Made by a program: the position numbers and the translations under genes | Part shown: positions 25,822 through 39,100 of the stretch, in pieces | Layout of the letters: each line of letters begins with the position of its first letter | How positions within the stretch are numbered: the stretch's first letter is position 1 | NCBI GenBank assembly: GCA_023079485.1 | Contig: CM041092.1 | Span: 7,515,127 to 7,579,126, forward strand | From: Archilochus colubris | Lineage: Eukaryota > Chordata > Aves > Apodiformes > Trochilidae | Direction of reading: 5' to 3' | Length of the DNA: 64,000 nt | The notes under the pieces: generated by a model | What the model was told of the DNA's origin: nothing | Seen by the model: the letters and a program-made list of their open reading frames with translations, nothing else | Databases searched by the model: none

Positions 25822-28800
25822 TCATCCATGAGCTGGGATAAAAGAATAAGCATTGGTTCTTCACTCCCAAGCAACCTCTCAAGTCCTGCAGATGATCTAC
25901 CTCCAACTCGTATCAAGGAAAACCATATCTTAGAAGCTCTGAAGAAATTACAGAAGCAAAAAATATTACTTGAATCACCTTCAGTAATATCAAAATGGGG
26001 TTACAAAGACTGTATGAACTCTAATGAAGGAATATATTCCCCTGGAGTTAAATGTGGCAGCCATAATGAGCAGACTCATTGCAAGCCAATGGAAATTGGA
26101 AGTGTTTGCATTGAACATAACAAAACTTTCTCTTATGATTCAGATTCACATGATGATGCTGATGATGACTCTTCCTCCTCACTGCTGCTGCAGGTAGTAC
26201 CAAGCAAAGACAGCAGGACCTATTGTAACAAATTAACTCACAGCATTTCTGACAGTCTCTTTGACTGGGATCCTAATAGGAAACACTTGCCAGAAACAAA
26301 TTCATATTTTAATTCAAAGGAGAGACCTGAAAAATTGACTAGTTTTGTCAGTGAATTTCAGGCAGAAGTAAAATCATGCACCAGGGCCAAGCTGCCAGAG
26401 TTACAGTTCAATCAAAGCCATGCTAATATAGGCTGGAAGGACTTTAATTTTCAGCTTTCAGATACTGATGACAATGAAGTCTTGGATGAATTGCATATAG
26501 AAAGCAGTGATGAGAAAAGTCCTTCAGATTTATTAGCAACCCCATTTACTGAGAAGTACACAAAGACCTCTGACATGCTCAAAGTCACAGAGAATTCTCA
26601 GTTTCTATCCACTGACAAAGAGGAAAAACAGGTATCTGCTCACTCAGACATTAGGCCAAAGACATGTAATTTCATTAAACAACAAAAGGTTATAAAAAAG
26701 ACCTCTTCTGAAGAGTGCATCACCGTAATATTTGATGCTGAGGATGGAGAGCCTATTGAATTCAGCTCACATCAAACTGGAGTTGTCACTGTAACAAGAA
26801 ATGAAATTTCAATCAACCAACCACAAACCAGGTCCAGTGCAGAATATGCTGAACTTAAACCTCAGGGAAGAACTGATTTGCAGACAGGAACCAATGCTAG
26901 AAACTGCCCTGCTATAGAAAGACCTGAAGATGAAACAGAGAAACAGTCTCTTGAAGATAACACAGGGAATAAAAATACAGTTGTCCCCATGACCACCAGT
27001 GAATCTTCACACTGTGGAAATGTGACACTGCAAAATACTCCACAACAAAAACTGGTGAAGCCAGTGTATGATGGATCATACAAGGCCAGCTCAACCTCCA
27101 CAGTGCATGCAGGGATCCGTCAGAGGCCAAGTTTGACTAAAATACCCAGCAGAGGTAAATTTTCTCCCCAAAAGAATGCAGTGATGGAGAGTGAGGAGAC
27201 ACCTGTAGCTCACCCAGTGGGCCCTGCAACCCTTGAAAAATCACCTGCTCTCCCACCTGTAAAACTCTCACGATTCAAAAAGGCACAAAGTCCGCCTCGT
27301 AATTTTGACTCAAAAGTTGAATTCCAGGTTCCAAAGTCCCCTGCCCACCTTTTGCCTGGCTTGAAACATCCAGGCAGAGGTGAGGGGTCAAAGCATCCAA
27401 AGAGTCAGAATCCAGCATCACCACTGTTGCCTCAGCACCTTATAGAGCCCAGTGACTATGGAGAACCTCCAACCAGAGACTCCCATTGTGATTTAGCAAC
27501 CGTAGAAGCCCGATCACCATCCCCACCCCTTCCTCCAGGCAGGTCAACATCCCTCTTGGTTCGCCCTAATTATGCTCATTCACCACCTGTAGCAGTGAAG
27601 TTAGGAGGAGCTGGTCCCAGTGAAACAGCAAAAAATATACTGAAATCATCACCACTAAAAGGAACTGCGAACTCTGGCTTTCATAATCAATCTGGTAATG
27701 AAATGCAAGCAAAAACTGTATCTTCTGGGGCCAAAATTGAATTATCTTACCTTCAAGAAAATGCAGAAGCAATTATGCAAAGTAAATGCAAATCTCAGCA
27801 ACCCCATAGTGCATGCCAAGTAGTTTCCAAAGTTTCCACGAAGCAAGTCTGCACAAAAAGCACTCATCAGCTGGGTCTCCCCAGGAATCGTGAATTTTCC
27901 AAGACAGATTTTCAAAAAGCCAGGTCCTTTTCCATAGGTTGTCCATCACTGGAAACAACTTCTTCACAACATGTATATTCTAATAAAAAAGATATTTCCA
28001 GTGTCAGTGGAATGGATCAGCCACAAAAGATGTCAAACATTCTCCCTACGACTCCTCAATGTCATACAACAAGCACAAGTGAGCCTTTACTATCTCAGGT
28101 AAACAATTCTACATTTTCAGCACTGTTTCATGGTAGTGACACTGCACATGCTACCCAAAACTCTAATGAGAAAGGGATGAAAACTCGTCTCCCTGTGGGG
28201 CTGAAATTATTTGTCAAATCTCCCCAACTTCTCCGGAAGAGTTCTACTGTACCAGGGAAGCAGGAAAAAGACAGTATAAATGCAGCTTCCAAAAGTAATG
28301 TGAGCTCAAATATGTACCAGCAAAACAAATCTGTAAGTGTAACCACTAGAGATGCAATGGATGCTGAATTAAAAGACTCTGCATCTGATACTGAAGTAAA
28401 AAATAATTTTACTGTGGGACCTAGTCTGGAAACAGCATCACCTCCTTCACATGAGAACTGCAACTTGGTGGTAGGCAGAGCAGATGGATTAGAAAACAAA
28501 TCAGTTAAGAGATCAGTTTCTTCTAGCAACAAGTCCCACTTGAAGCCAGCTCTGGGCATGAATGGAGCAAAAGCTCGTAGTCAGAGTTTTAGCATTCATA
28601 CAGGGGAAAAGACAGCTGCCTCTGGAACAGAAGGTCTTGGAAAAGTAAGGACTCAGATTATTACAAACACTTCTGATAGAGGAAATTCTCTAACAAGGCA
28701 GAACTCAGCCATGGAAGGACTTCAAATCAAGGCCATTCCTGGGTCAGTGGTGGTACCAGAGACTCTGTCATATACTGCCAAAAGCACAGAAAATTCCTAT

Positions 28801-29675
28801 TCTAGACAAAGTTCTCTTGGAAACATGAGTAGTTGCAATAGCCAGCATGGAAGCCCAAGCAAACTGCCCTTCAGATCATCTCCAAAAGTAGACTTGTTTC
28901 ACAACACTTCAAAATGTGATGGAAACAAACTGTTTTCTCAGAAAGATGCACGCAGTCTGTCTGTCCAGAGTGAGAAAAGCACTGAAAGCTTTAAACACGA
29001 AGCTAGAAGTAAAAAAAGTGTTCTGCCAGCAGACTTGGAGTTAGAAGCATCAGCTACTGTATCTTCCAAACAAGTTTCGTCATTTCAAAGCTTGGATCAA
29101 ATAAAGTGTCCTCATAAAGTGGAAGCAGCAAAGTCACAAAGACAACAAATGTCTTTAAAGTTAGTGGAAGCCTCTGAGAAGGTTTTTGATGTTTTGAGTT
29201 CACCAGCTCTACAACCTACAATAGAGGAGAAAGTCATGTTATGCATCCAAGAAAATGTGCAAAAGGGGCAGGGACAAAGCAAATCTCCAACTGTGGAGAC
29301 TAAACAAAAGACTGGACCCTCTATAGCCAGTTGGTTTGGCTTTAGAAAGAGTAAGCTCCCAGCACTGAGTAGCAGGAAAACTGAGGTTCCTAAATCAAAG
29401 GTAGAAAAAAAAGATGCAAAAGTTTCAGGATTTGGAATTAAGCAGGCAAAATTAGAAAGAAGAAAAGAAAAAAAGAAAACCGAACAACACTGTGACATAG
29501 AAAATGAAATTAACAGGATAACAGACAGCAGTGACATTTTAGCTGATGTCATGGAGAGCAAAATTATGAAACCTTCACAAGATCTGCCCGGTGAGACTGA
29601 GTGTGAACAAGTCAAAGGTTCTACCACAGCTACATATTCACCAAGAGACAGTTTTATGAGAGAGCTTTTAAACAG
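25822..29675 (+). CDS. NCKAP5: NCKAP5 large central exon (~3.85 kb)
   Basis: One exon of 3,854 nt (1,284 codons plus 2 nt) forms most of the protein. Its acceptor is TGTTTTAACAG and its donor is AACAG|GTAAAA. The ATG at 25828 is internal and is used here only for residue numbering. Recognisable blocks in order are: PPTRIKENHILEALKKLQKQ (about residues 26-45); KWGYKDCMNSNEGIYSPG; an acidic/serine run, YDSDSHDDADDDSSSS; LSDTDDN and HIESSDEKSPSD; EECITVIFDAEDGEPIEF (near 295-313); a TKIP motif at 437-440 in a basic, serine/proline context, resembling EB-protein (S/T)xIP ligands; a proline-rich SH3-ligand-like site, RSPSPPLPPGRS, at about 562; KTRLPVGL and LLRKSSTVPGK (785 onward); KSHLKPALGMNGAKARS (902 onward); RTQIITNT and GNSLTRQNS (941 onward); IEEKVMLCIQENVQKGQ (1132 onward); ASWFGFRKSKLPALSSRK (1167 onward); and a lysine-rich stretch. 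These match mammalian NCKAP5, a protein named for binding NCK SH3 domains. The paralogue NCKAP5L acts on microtubules and centrosomes. The region is probably largely disordered. No frameshift or internal stop is present. Confidence 0.96.
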
Positions 29676-30400
29676 GTAAAAAAAATGGAACACAATTTGG
29701 GATGTGTTGTTATATGCTGCAGCCTTACAGATGCTCAGGAGCTAAGTTTAATGTATGTTGCTTTTATATTAAGAATGTATGTTAGTAATCAGAAGGTACA
29801 CTATCAGGTCTTTAATGTCTACAGGAAAAAAAAAAAAAAAAGAACAAAAAACCCAACATTAATAATGAGATGATAACGTTGTTCATGTTACTTTGTTAAC
29901 CAAGGCAATGGTGTTTGAAATTAAAGAATGGCATGTTACATTCAAGCTGATAGAAATTCAAATGATTCCAGAAATCAAGAATCTAGGCAGATGGTGTGTA
30001 AGGATAGAGGATAATTTGGTACAATTTTTAATGTATTCCACCTTCATGTATTGTAACCAGCAAACATATTTTTAAAATTTCTAGTCAGAATTAATGACCT
30101 TTCTGGCTACCACAACCTTTGGTCACAGAAGAACTCAGTAGTTGCTATACTATGTTCTCATGTTTGCCCCACAGCAGTCCCAAATATACTATAAATCATT
30201 ATGTGTGAAAGACTAAATTGATATAGTGCCTGAAATTGCAAGTGACAGATTTGATCAAGGCTAGTTAGAAACATTTATCACTCAAAGGTCTAGAGACAGA
30301 AAGATACAGAGAGGTTACTTTAAACATTAAAGGAATGGGAAAGTAGAGTGATTGAAGAAGGGCAGTGTAATTTATCAGAGGAATCACTCTCTACCTGCAG
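29676..30400 (+). other. NCKAP5: NCKAP5 intron (725 bp)
   Basis: This intron runs between donor GTAAAA and acceptor CTCTACCTGCAG. Its first bases create an in-frame TAA directly after the upstream exon (AAC AGG TAA), so retention would end the protein at …LLNR. It includes an A-rich tract near 29.83 kb. No repeat or gene is seen. Confidence 0.88.
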
Positions 30401-30578
30401 AGTTGATAAGAAAGCAGCTCAGCAGACAGAAAGTGGATCAAATAATGTTTCCTACAGGAGTGTGTCGAAGGGCAGCTCCCAGGGCTCCTCTGTTCACGGC
30501 AACTCTATCAGCTCTCAAGGAAACCACAAGAAAAACAGTAACACAAAAGCTGATATGGAAATGCAGAATCAGACCCTG
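30401..30578 (+). CDS. NCKAP5: NCKAP5 exon, VDKKAAQQTESGS segment
   Basis: This coding exon is 178 nt long. Its first base completes an AGA (Arg) codon with the AG left by the large exon, and 59 full codons follow, ending in phase 0 at CTG|GTAAGT. The peptide begins VDKKAAQQTESGSNNVSYR and ends KADMEMQNQTL. The junction sequence LLNR-VDKKAA, the repeated KGSSQGS and ISSQGNHKKN all fit mammalian NCKAP5 as I recall it. It is probably disordered, with serine/glycine-rich and lysine-rich patches. Confidence 0.93.
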
Positions 30579-33500
30579 GTAAGTGCTTTAGTACATGAAA
30601 ACATTATTGCCTTCTTTTGAACTTCGGGATGTGTTCCTTGTTGTCAGTATAGACAAACAGGGCAATAACTGTTTATATATGATAGAAAGATTTTGAGTAG
30701 CTAGAGAATTGTGAATTAATACACAAGTTGGCAGCTTGACTATAGGCCAGATTGTACAGATAGTCATGAAGATCCTACTGCTTCAGCTGGCAGTTCAATT
30801 CCAGTGGAGACACATGCACAAAGATGCTATAATCATATTGTAGCAGAGTGAAATAATAGGACTGGGTTGTTTCATTTTTTTCTCCTTTCCATGAAAATTG
30901 CATGCCAGTGTTGAATAGTCCCCTGAACATTACAGAAATCATTAAGCCTAAAACGTGCACTGCTGGAGGCAGAAAGGCAAAGTATTTAACTACTTCTGGG
31001 TATATTTGTCACTTAAGAGGGAGTCTTTTGAAAGCAAAAACATTCATTTGACCCATGTCTCTCATGTAGCATGGAAAATCTCCCTATTAATGCCCTGTAG
31101 TTAGTTTTATACTTTGATATAATACTAACTATACTTGATACTTTAATTTACCCCGAGTATGGACATTGCCATTTAGAAGAAAATTAGTTTTTTATTAGCT
31201 GCTAGATTATGATTGTTGAAAGGTTACATGAGTGGCTAAATAATCTGCATCAAGGAACTGACACACAGGGTCTGGGATTGCAGCCTGAAGTCAGACAATG
31301 TGTGCTCTTCCTTATGAAGCTTCTAATAATTTTCAGTACAATTTAGTTCTTGTCTAGCAAGGGCCTTTCTCATGATGTTTTAAAGTCCAAACACCAGGAG
31401 AACAGAGATGCTTTAACTTGATGAGCATTCTTTTCTCATTTTTGATAGCTGTCCTGACTATATTATTACAATGATTATTAGCAATAGTTACAGTTTTCAC
31501 CAAAGTCTGAAAACTTATGCCAAATATAACACTGAACACGAAGTTGAGGGTGTAACTATTGTTATTCTGATAAAACAGAGTTATTGAGGTACAGTGCATG
31601 CAACTATTTCATCTGAGAGAATTTGAAATACAAATTCTTTGGGATGAGCTTCAAGGGTAAAACAAATTTCAGAATTGCTTCATAATGGCAACTGGAAATA
31701 CTGTTAGCTTAGTACTGTCATTTAGGATGTTTAAGGTTAAAGTATCCCAGATGTGGTTTCAACTTCAGGCAAATTATTTTTTACTTTAATGCAGATGTCT
31801 TTTTCTAAGAACATCTGCAAGGTCGTTTTTTAAAACTTACAGAGAACATATGCAGAATGAATGGGTTGGAAAACTTTTTCCTCCTTACTCCTGTGGTATC
31901 ATCTCTTCTTTGAAAATGTAGATGTCTCCTGCATTATAAAACCACAAATTATAAGCGTATCTAAGGCTGTCCTTGTAGTGTCACTGAAAGGAAAGAGAGA
32001 GAATGAAAGTCTGGAAATGTGCAATATGCAGGAAATTCAATCCAGCTGATCTAGAACGTTGATAGCAAAGCAGAGCCCCTTATCAGAGCCACTCAGTTTA
32101 ACTATGCCCCATTTAATATGGTCCTGACAGCTTAGGGTATATCTTCACTGTACAGAAGTACAAAAACCTCCACACATTACTTCTGCAATTTCTCTCTAAC
32201 TTAGTATTTTCTAATGCTGCAATAATTTCCTGTGCTTTTTGTCTGTCATTTTGAGAAATCTTTTTAAGTGCAGTGATAATAGTAATTGAGGACTTTATAT
32301 CTCCAAGCAAAATACTTTGTTTTTTCAGGGAACTACAAAGATTGTCCTTAATATGCATAAATAATACAAAAATGCTAATTATACTATTTAGTTTTTAAGG
32401 ACCTGTCTTGGGGAAAAGGCATTACCTGTTCTATACCATATACTCTTTTGTTCACTGGGAAACAAAGAATTTTTTGTATTTTTTCTGAAGATTAAGTTAC
32501 ATTATTTGTTTCATCTTTGTGAGTCCATATTGTGGGTTTTGTGGCACTTAATTCCTGAAAGAAATATGTAGTGCCAAAAGACCAGGGACATCTAGAATAA
32601 CAAATAAAAATGTGCCACAGTTCTAAATGCTAACCTATGAAAGAGATGTACCTTAAGATTCCACAGAGTGTGATATTTCATCTTGTCCTCCAAATGTCTA
32701 CAAGAAAAACAATGAAAGTCTTTAAAATCAAAGTTCATGCATCTTATTACTATTATTTCCAGTTATTCTTTGGTGTCTGCTTACTTTGAAGCCGATTGCA
32801 AAGGACTAGGAGACAGCTGTGACTGAAAGCAGTCACATGCAGTAGAATGGCCTGTTGTGCAGTTTTTTGCTTGTAAAAAGATAAAATGAATGCTTGAATG
32901 CTTTTGGAGAAAACAGCATAAATCTATTGAAAATCCCTAAACTATTAAGTTTTCTGTTTTTGAACAAGCAAAAGTGCATTCTGTCATATGGGTTCAGTGC
33001 AGAAGCAGCTGCATTTCAAAACTGCAAATCATATATATACTACTTCTTTTAATCCTCTTTTTCAGCATTCATTTTCTATGAAGTTTTTCCTTTAAAGCCT
33101 GCTTAATTTTTGATGATTAAATCTTTTATCTTATGATGTGCCAGGTAAAGACTTGAGGCACTATTATGCTGTAACATATGCACCAATTACCTCTGATTTC
33201 TGTTCATGCGAAGAATGTTATTGCTTGACTGCCACGGAATTTATGGAAAAAGCAATGTTCCACCAATAGTGGCCTTGTGCATTCACTTTCAGAGGGTGAT
33301 GCTTCCCATTAGTGTTCATCAAAAAAAGCACTTTTGCTCTAAAGGCCATCCAACAGAAATACATAATCCTTTAGCCCACACCAAGGATATTCTGTAGTCC
33401 CCAATGCTTTTTCATGTCCTTGGCTGAAGCTTCAGGTGAGATACAATGATTTCTGTGCTGCTTCACTTCGTCTTTGTGATTTTATTACAGCCCTGTGTAA

Positions 33501-34723
33501 TTTAGAAAAGCCACGGGCTTTACTTTGCGGGGTGGCACCAAAATGAAGACACCAGGCATTTTGTGTGGCTGCAGTCTGTGTGTTTGGGGAATACCCAGAG
33601 ATCTATCCTAATATTTTGAAATGTCACATCAGCCACAGACCGCCACGCAGTCTGCAAATGTGAGAAACTCTTCTACCCAGGATTCGATGCCAAATGATCA
33701 CATTCTTTTCATTTTCTATAGGCTGAAGATTCTTATTTCAGAAGGAGAAAGATGTAGTCAAATCTCTGGGATTAAGAGATTATAAATGCACTTTTATAAA
33801 TATAAAGAGCAAGTCTTTCATGCCTAACCCAGAGTAGTCACAAGAGGTCAAAAAGTATAAGCCAAACAAGCAGAATACACACTGTGATCAAGGATGCTTC
33901 ATGCAAGTGGTGATAAATTCTACTGCTTTAGATTACAGAATATATTTAATGTTATTGTAAATAGTTTTAAACACCAGAGAGTGATTAACAAATAATTTAA
34001 TATCTAAGGTACCAAAAGTAATTTTTTCTGCAGTGCTGGGTTTCCTCCTCTCATCATACTAAGAGTATCTTCATTCCTATTTGATTTATGAAGCATGACA
34101 GAAAAATATGTTCCTGGATGTGAATTGTAGCCACTGATGGCATGTAATGGAAGGGGTTTTCACTGTGTAGTAGGAAGATACTCAGATTATACATACCTTT
34201 GGGAAGGAAGAGTGCAGAACAGAGAAAAAATATGTCTTCATCCAAAAACCAGAATATCTGGGGGATTTGAATAACATATACTTGAATAACACATTCAGGC
34301 TTTTAGTGTGCACTGCATTCTTTAATGAAGTTTTTCTCTCTGTTTAGCTAATAAGTGCTTTTAGGCAGCTATTGAAACAACAGTGCCAAAGTTCAGTGTT
34401 TGCAAACTGAAGTAGAGAGATACCACATCAGATTTTTTTATAACATAGAATGTGAAACATGGTATTTCTGGAGAGAAATAAATAAAAAGGTCAGGAAACT
34501 GGAACATTGCAATATTTTTTGAGTGCTGCATATTGTGACTGAATGAAGTTAAAGTTGTTAACCTCAGGTATCATTCCTAGAATAAGGCAGATACATACTT
34601 ACACTCTTAGCTGCCCTTTAACTTTATTCTTTTTTATTCCTGAGAAAAAATTTTGTTGGTATTATTAAGCAACATAAACAGAGTCACAGATGTTCTTCAC
34701 TTTTGTTGTTGTACTATGTACAG
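30579..34723 (+). other. NCKAP5: NCKAP5 intron (4.1 kb)
   Basis: This AT-rich intron runs between donor GTAAGT and acceptor TGTACTATGTACAG. No recognisable repeat or open frame with family resemblance is seen. The short frames on both strands (for example 31354-31599 minus and 32113-32358 minus) look like chance. Confidence 0.82.
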
Positions 34724-34802
34724 GCTAAAGTAGTCACAGAAAACCTGCAAGAAGAGGAGGAGGACACCATGACAAGGACTACATGTCAGAGTCATGTGAT
34801 AG
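34724..34802 (+). CDS. NCKAP5: NCKAP5 small exon, acidic segment
   Basis: This is a short coding exon of 79 nt (26 codons plus one G). The acceptor is ATGTACAG and the donor is ATAG|GTACAG. The peptide starts AKVVTENLQEEEEDTMT and ends CQSHVI. It is easily missed because of its size. Three things support it: it takes over in phase 0 from the previous exon, its single left-over G joins the GG that opens the exon at 52747, and ENLQE-E-D…QSH(V/I)I matches mammalian NCKAP5 as I recall it. The EEEED run makes it strongly acidic. Confidence 0.88.
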
Positions 34803-36156
34803 GTACAGAATTTTATTTTACACTGCATTTTATTACTGTTTCAGTTTTTGGGAAAAAAACCATGTCTAAGTACAATTACTTGATTTGTTTTCCCATCTAG
34901 TGTCAGCTTTAGCATTCATTTAGCTCTGTTCCTGGATAGCTAAATTTCACCAGTTATATAAAAGATGAGTACACAGCATTACCAATTGTGTATCAATGCA
35001 ATGCTTGATGGAACAGATTTGGGATCTTGCTCTGAAAGATAATTTCATCCTCCTAAACTAGCGGTTTACATCTCGTGGTGCAACTTGAGGCATGTTGTGA
35101 ATGATTCTTTCAGTGGGAGTAATACTGATATACTGTAACTCTGCCATCTGGCCTTGAATTAGTAAAATTCAGAATAAAATTCTGAATAGCAGAATAATTA
35201 CTATGGTAAACTAAACCAGGAGTAGCAAACCAGGTGTCTGCTCAGAAGACCTTAAAGCTATTACTTTAAAAAAAGAAAAGTTGCATTTGCTTTTCAGTAG
35301 GGTATCACCATCTGCCCTACTTCTTGATTGGCATGTACTAATTTGTAACCTCAATTCTTGTTAAAATATCTAATAGGCACTGGAGGACAAAATATGTCTG
35401 TTTGGGATCTGTATTAAAGCAGTGTGTCACCAATTTAAGGAACTGACAGTGAATGAAAAAGATTTTCCTTTAGCAAGTTCCCTTTGCAGGCAGAGGCTGC
35501 AGCAATAGTTAAAATTGACTCAGTGTTTTCAGGACACTGGGAGATATTCTGCTGCTCAGAAGCTCTTTTCACTAATACTGTCAGCCCAGCAAGTGGGGCT
35601 GAACAGAGGTGTCATGTCAAACCACATTTCTCTTTAGGGTGGTAGGAAACTGTTTTCATGCTTTACTGACTTGTACATGGTTTTTAGTCTCAAGTGCAGC
35701 CGAGTAAACTCTTGTCTTACTTGTAGAAGATATCTTGAAACTCTACCAGCTATAATTCAGCTCCATTAGAATAAGGGAATAACAGAAACTTTGGGCAATG
35801 CAGTCTAAGACTCTCCGTGGATTCTGTGAGTGGGTAGGCACTAGCTCTGAAAAGAGAAATACTCTTTACTTCACTGAATAAAGAACTTTCTCTTACTAGA
35901 AATGGCCCAAAAGAGAATATCTCACTTAAAATTTTTCGTAATTATTTTTCCTCAGACTGCAATAATTTTCTCTCAACATCAAAATTCTTAACACATTTAT
36001 TGTGGATTAATGTGGAATATTTGAGTTTAACTTTTTTGTTCCAGATACTGAACAAGAGAAAACAACTATTTGCAGAACTTTCTTCTGTAAAGACTCCAGT
36101 GCTTCTTTGGTGTTCATCAATGTAATTGGTGATTGTGGCTGAGACCTAATTGCTAT

Positions 36157-36197
36157 ATATTTCAATATATATATTTCTATATATTTCAATATATTAC
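36157..36197. repeat. AT-rich (TA)n-like tract
   Basis: TATATATTTCAATATATATA is followed by TTTCTATATATTTCAATATA. It is an imperfect TA microsatellite with an internal ATATTTCAATATAT unit repeated. Confidence 0.7.
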
Positions 36198-39100
36198 TTT
36201 GTTATTTAGTTCTATAACATGTCATGCAGGTGGTGGCTTTTGAGGGTTTTAATATTTGGCTCTTTCCATAGGCATCAAAACTGAATCTTCGAGAGGACTT
36301 AGTGGTTATAGAATAGGGTGGTTGGCATACCCCAAATTCAGACTTCAGTCATACCTTGTATTTGTGAAGCCCTCAGCAGGCAAAGGTCATCACTGGGTCT
36401 AGCCCTTCTGCACACCAAAATCCTTTTTGGCAAAAAAGACCTTTTTCTGCACCTTTTTCAGGGCTGATAACATGGTTAAAGGGACAAATAGGACTGTGAC
36501 CCATACAAGTCCACAGTATGCAGTGCTACAGAGATGCCAGGCAGTGCTGCCCTTGGGAACTTCCTATAGCTTGTACAAAGACCTTTCCATCATCTAAATT
36601 AAACCAATTACAGAAGTATTTTCTTTTCCCTAGGCAATACCATCTCTTAAAGACTGAACTTAAAGGCTCAACACAGGATGCCAGCTATCCCTGTTCTGTC
36701 TATTTAAATGGATAGATATCGATCTAAATATCTATATTCTATCTAAAATATTCTATCTAAAATAAGACAAGGAGTTTACTCTGAGAATCTAGTTAATGTC
36801 AGGAAGCTCGCTGATGATGGGAGGCATTATATGCAGTACTAGGTCGTACTGGGGCAGTAAAAGTATCAGAAGTCTCATTAAATTTGTTAACATTAGCACA
36901 GTGAGTCCTAACACAGCATGTACCAGACATTACTTATTGCAGCAGGACAAGCCAAAGCCTGGGAAATTAGAAACATGAAGCTAAGTGCACTTCCTGAACA
37001 CTCCTAAATCAGTGTCTTGCTGTGTTTTATGCCACTCTCCTCAGGCTGTATTTTGTCTTACATTGGTATTTCTGCTGCTCTATGTCTGCAGTGCTCTTAG
37101 TGGATAGCAATCTTTCCTTGGTATAATTCAGCTTGGTTTATCAAATTCCTTGATAGAAATTCTGGCATTTTTCTGACACAAAGGTTTTAATAGAAATGTA
37201 CTGGGTTTTTTTCAGGACTGAAGCTCTGTGCAGTTTTAAGAAAGTTTCATTTGGATCATTTCCCATGTGTGCTTGCAATTTTTAGTCAAAATGATACACA
37301 AGGAGGAACTTGTGAAAATTTTAAAGAACTTGTTGGTATGGAGATTTATCTGAGATGTGAGAGAGCCAAATTCTGGTTGTCAGAAGCAGGAGGAAATAGT
37401 GAAGGAAGAATGGGTCTGTAAATACATGGTCTCACCAGGTCCTTAGATCAAAGAGGGTGGATGCTCTGTCCTCTGAGCAGTTCCTCTTCTGGTGGAGGCT
37501 TTTGATCTGTTGTTTTCATGGAACAGTTTCTCAGTGTTGGGTATTCTTCCAGAATAGGAACATGTTTGAAATCTTGAAGATTTCAGTGGGCTGCAAAGTA
37601 ATTTCTTACTGCATTCTTCACCATCATAAACTGTTGTTTTAGGAAAGCTTAGTTCACTGTAGCTGTACTTTAATGAGTTTATTCCACTGTTTCTGATCTA
37701 AACTGTTAACAAAATAGAGCTGAATGTACAGCAGATGGAGAAAGGCATTGATTAATCAGGGAAAATGTTCTTTACATAATAGTTAAAACACGTGTTCTTG
37801 TAGTTGTCGCTGCAAAGTAGCCAAAATAGCATCAGTTCTGCCCAGTTAGCTAATAAACAAGATATATGTAACTGATCAGTCTCCAAGGTTGGTACCATGT
37901 AAGACAATGCTGGTTCATCACTTTCTAATAATGAGATACTCCTAGCTGTCTTAAACAAAAAATATGTAAAATGCCAGTTCCTAGGTTTTTAATTTATTGT
38001 CAGCTGTTGATCTAGACAAATTTAAGTATTTTGCTGACTTCTGGGATTTGCTAAATTGAAAGAATACAAGAGTCCACAGTAATACAAAATTCCCTTTCTA
38101 GTATACCTATATTTCAGGAACACATGATCATGTCCAGATGAAACAATAATTTATATTGTACTATACTTTACTTATGCATACGTTTAAAACATTTTTTAAA
38201 AATTAAAACAAAACTATGTAATACCCTGGAGGCTTTGGGTGTGCTGTCAGTAAGGATGCCACACGTGGCCCTGGAAGCAGAGATGCTACTTCTGTTCCCA
38301 CTTCCCACAGCCAGGAAACATCAGAATTACAATCAAGTCCAGTCATCTGCAGAGCTCCTCCCTCAAGCCCTTTGCAATAGATTTGTTGAGTTTTGTGAAG
38401 ACTAATGAAGTGGGAAATGTTAAAGAACCTAATAATAAGAATATGATCAAAAGGTTGAGTTTCCCTTCATGTTAGGAGTTGCTCCCCAACTCAGGCAGCT
38501 ACAGCAGCATCTCCAGGTATTCCTTTATATAAAAATTCTTTTATTGAATTCAAAGATGTAATGTCAAGCTCCTGACAGCATTGCTCCCATGTAAACATAA
38601 GAAAGCCTTCACTCCACAAAGAGCAAAAGCTTATTTTTCCCCCAAGGGAGAGAAGTGCCAGTGTTTGTCTTGAATTTCCCCGTTGTCACAATGACAAAAA
38701 AAAATTGCAATACAGCTACAAATGACACCTTTGCATAGGAAAGTGATTGGTTGGAGATGTTAAGAAAAAAGTATTTGTGAGAAATTCTATTGTTGCATAT
38801 TTAAACTACAGTTGAAACCAGTCACTCCTGGAAAAGTGTGACTGTATTAATTATAATGAATTCAGAGTTTTCATTAGTAAACAGCTTCAAGGGAAAAGCC
38901 AAAAATCTATAGCACAAGCAAATAAATACTAATTACTGAAAATTTAATTCTGACAGACAATTTCAGATGAGAATACTATGGTATACAGTCACAGTCATGC
39001 CAAAAACAGTTCCCTTGATTATAATCTTTATCTGTTCTGGCTAAAATAGGGGCACCATGATGGAGCAATAGTATTTTTGGCTCTACAGTTCTCTACACAA

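Noticed and set aside
25828..25830. ATG as the start of a 1,283-aa intronless gene
   Set aside because: The upstream acceptor, the in-phase codons before it and the match to internal NCKAP5 sequence show that it is an internal Met.
28128..28559. 143-aa minus-strand open frame
   Set aside because: It is also an antisense shadow of the large NCKAP5 exon.
29112..29693. 193-aa minus-strand open frame
   Set aside because: It is antisense to the large NCKAP5 exon. The plus frame is the one with splice sites and family resemblance.
36711..36770. Repeated CTATCT/TATCTAAAATATT words
   Set aside because: Too irregular for a defined tandem repeat; treated as AT-rich low complexity.
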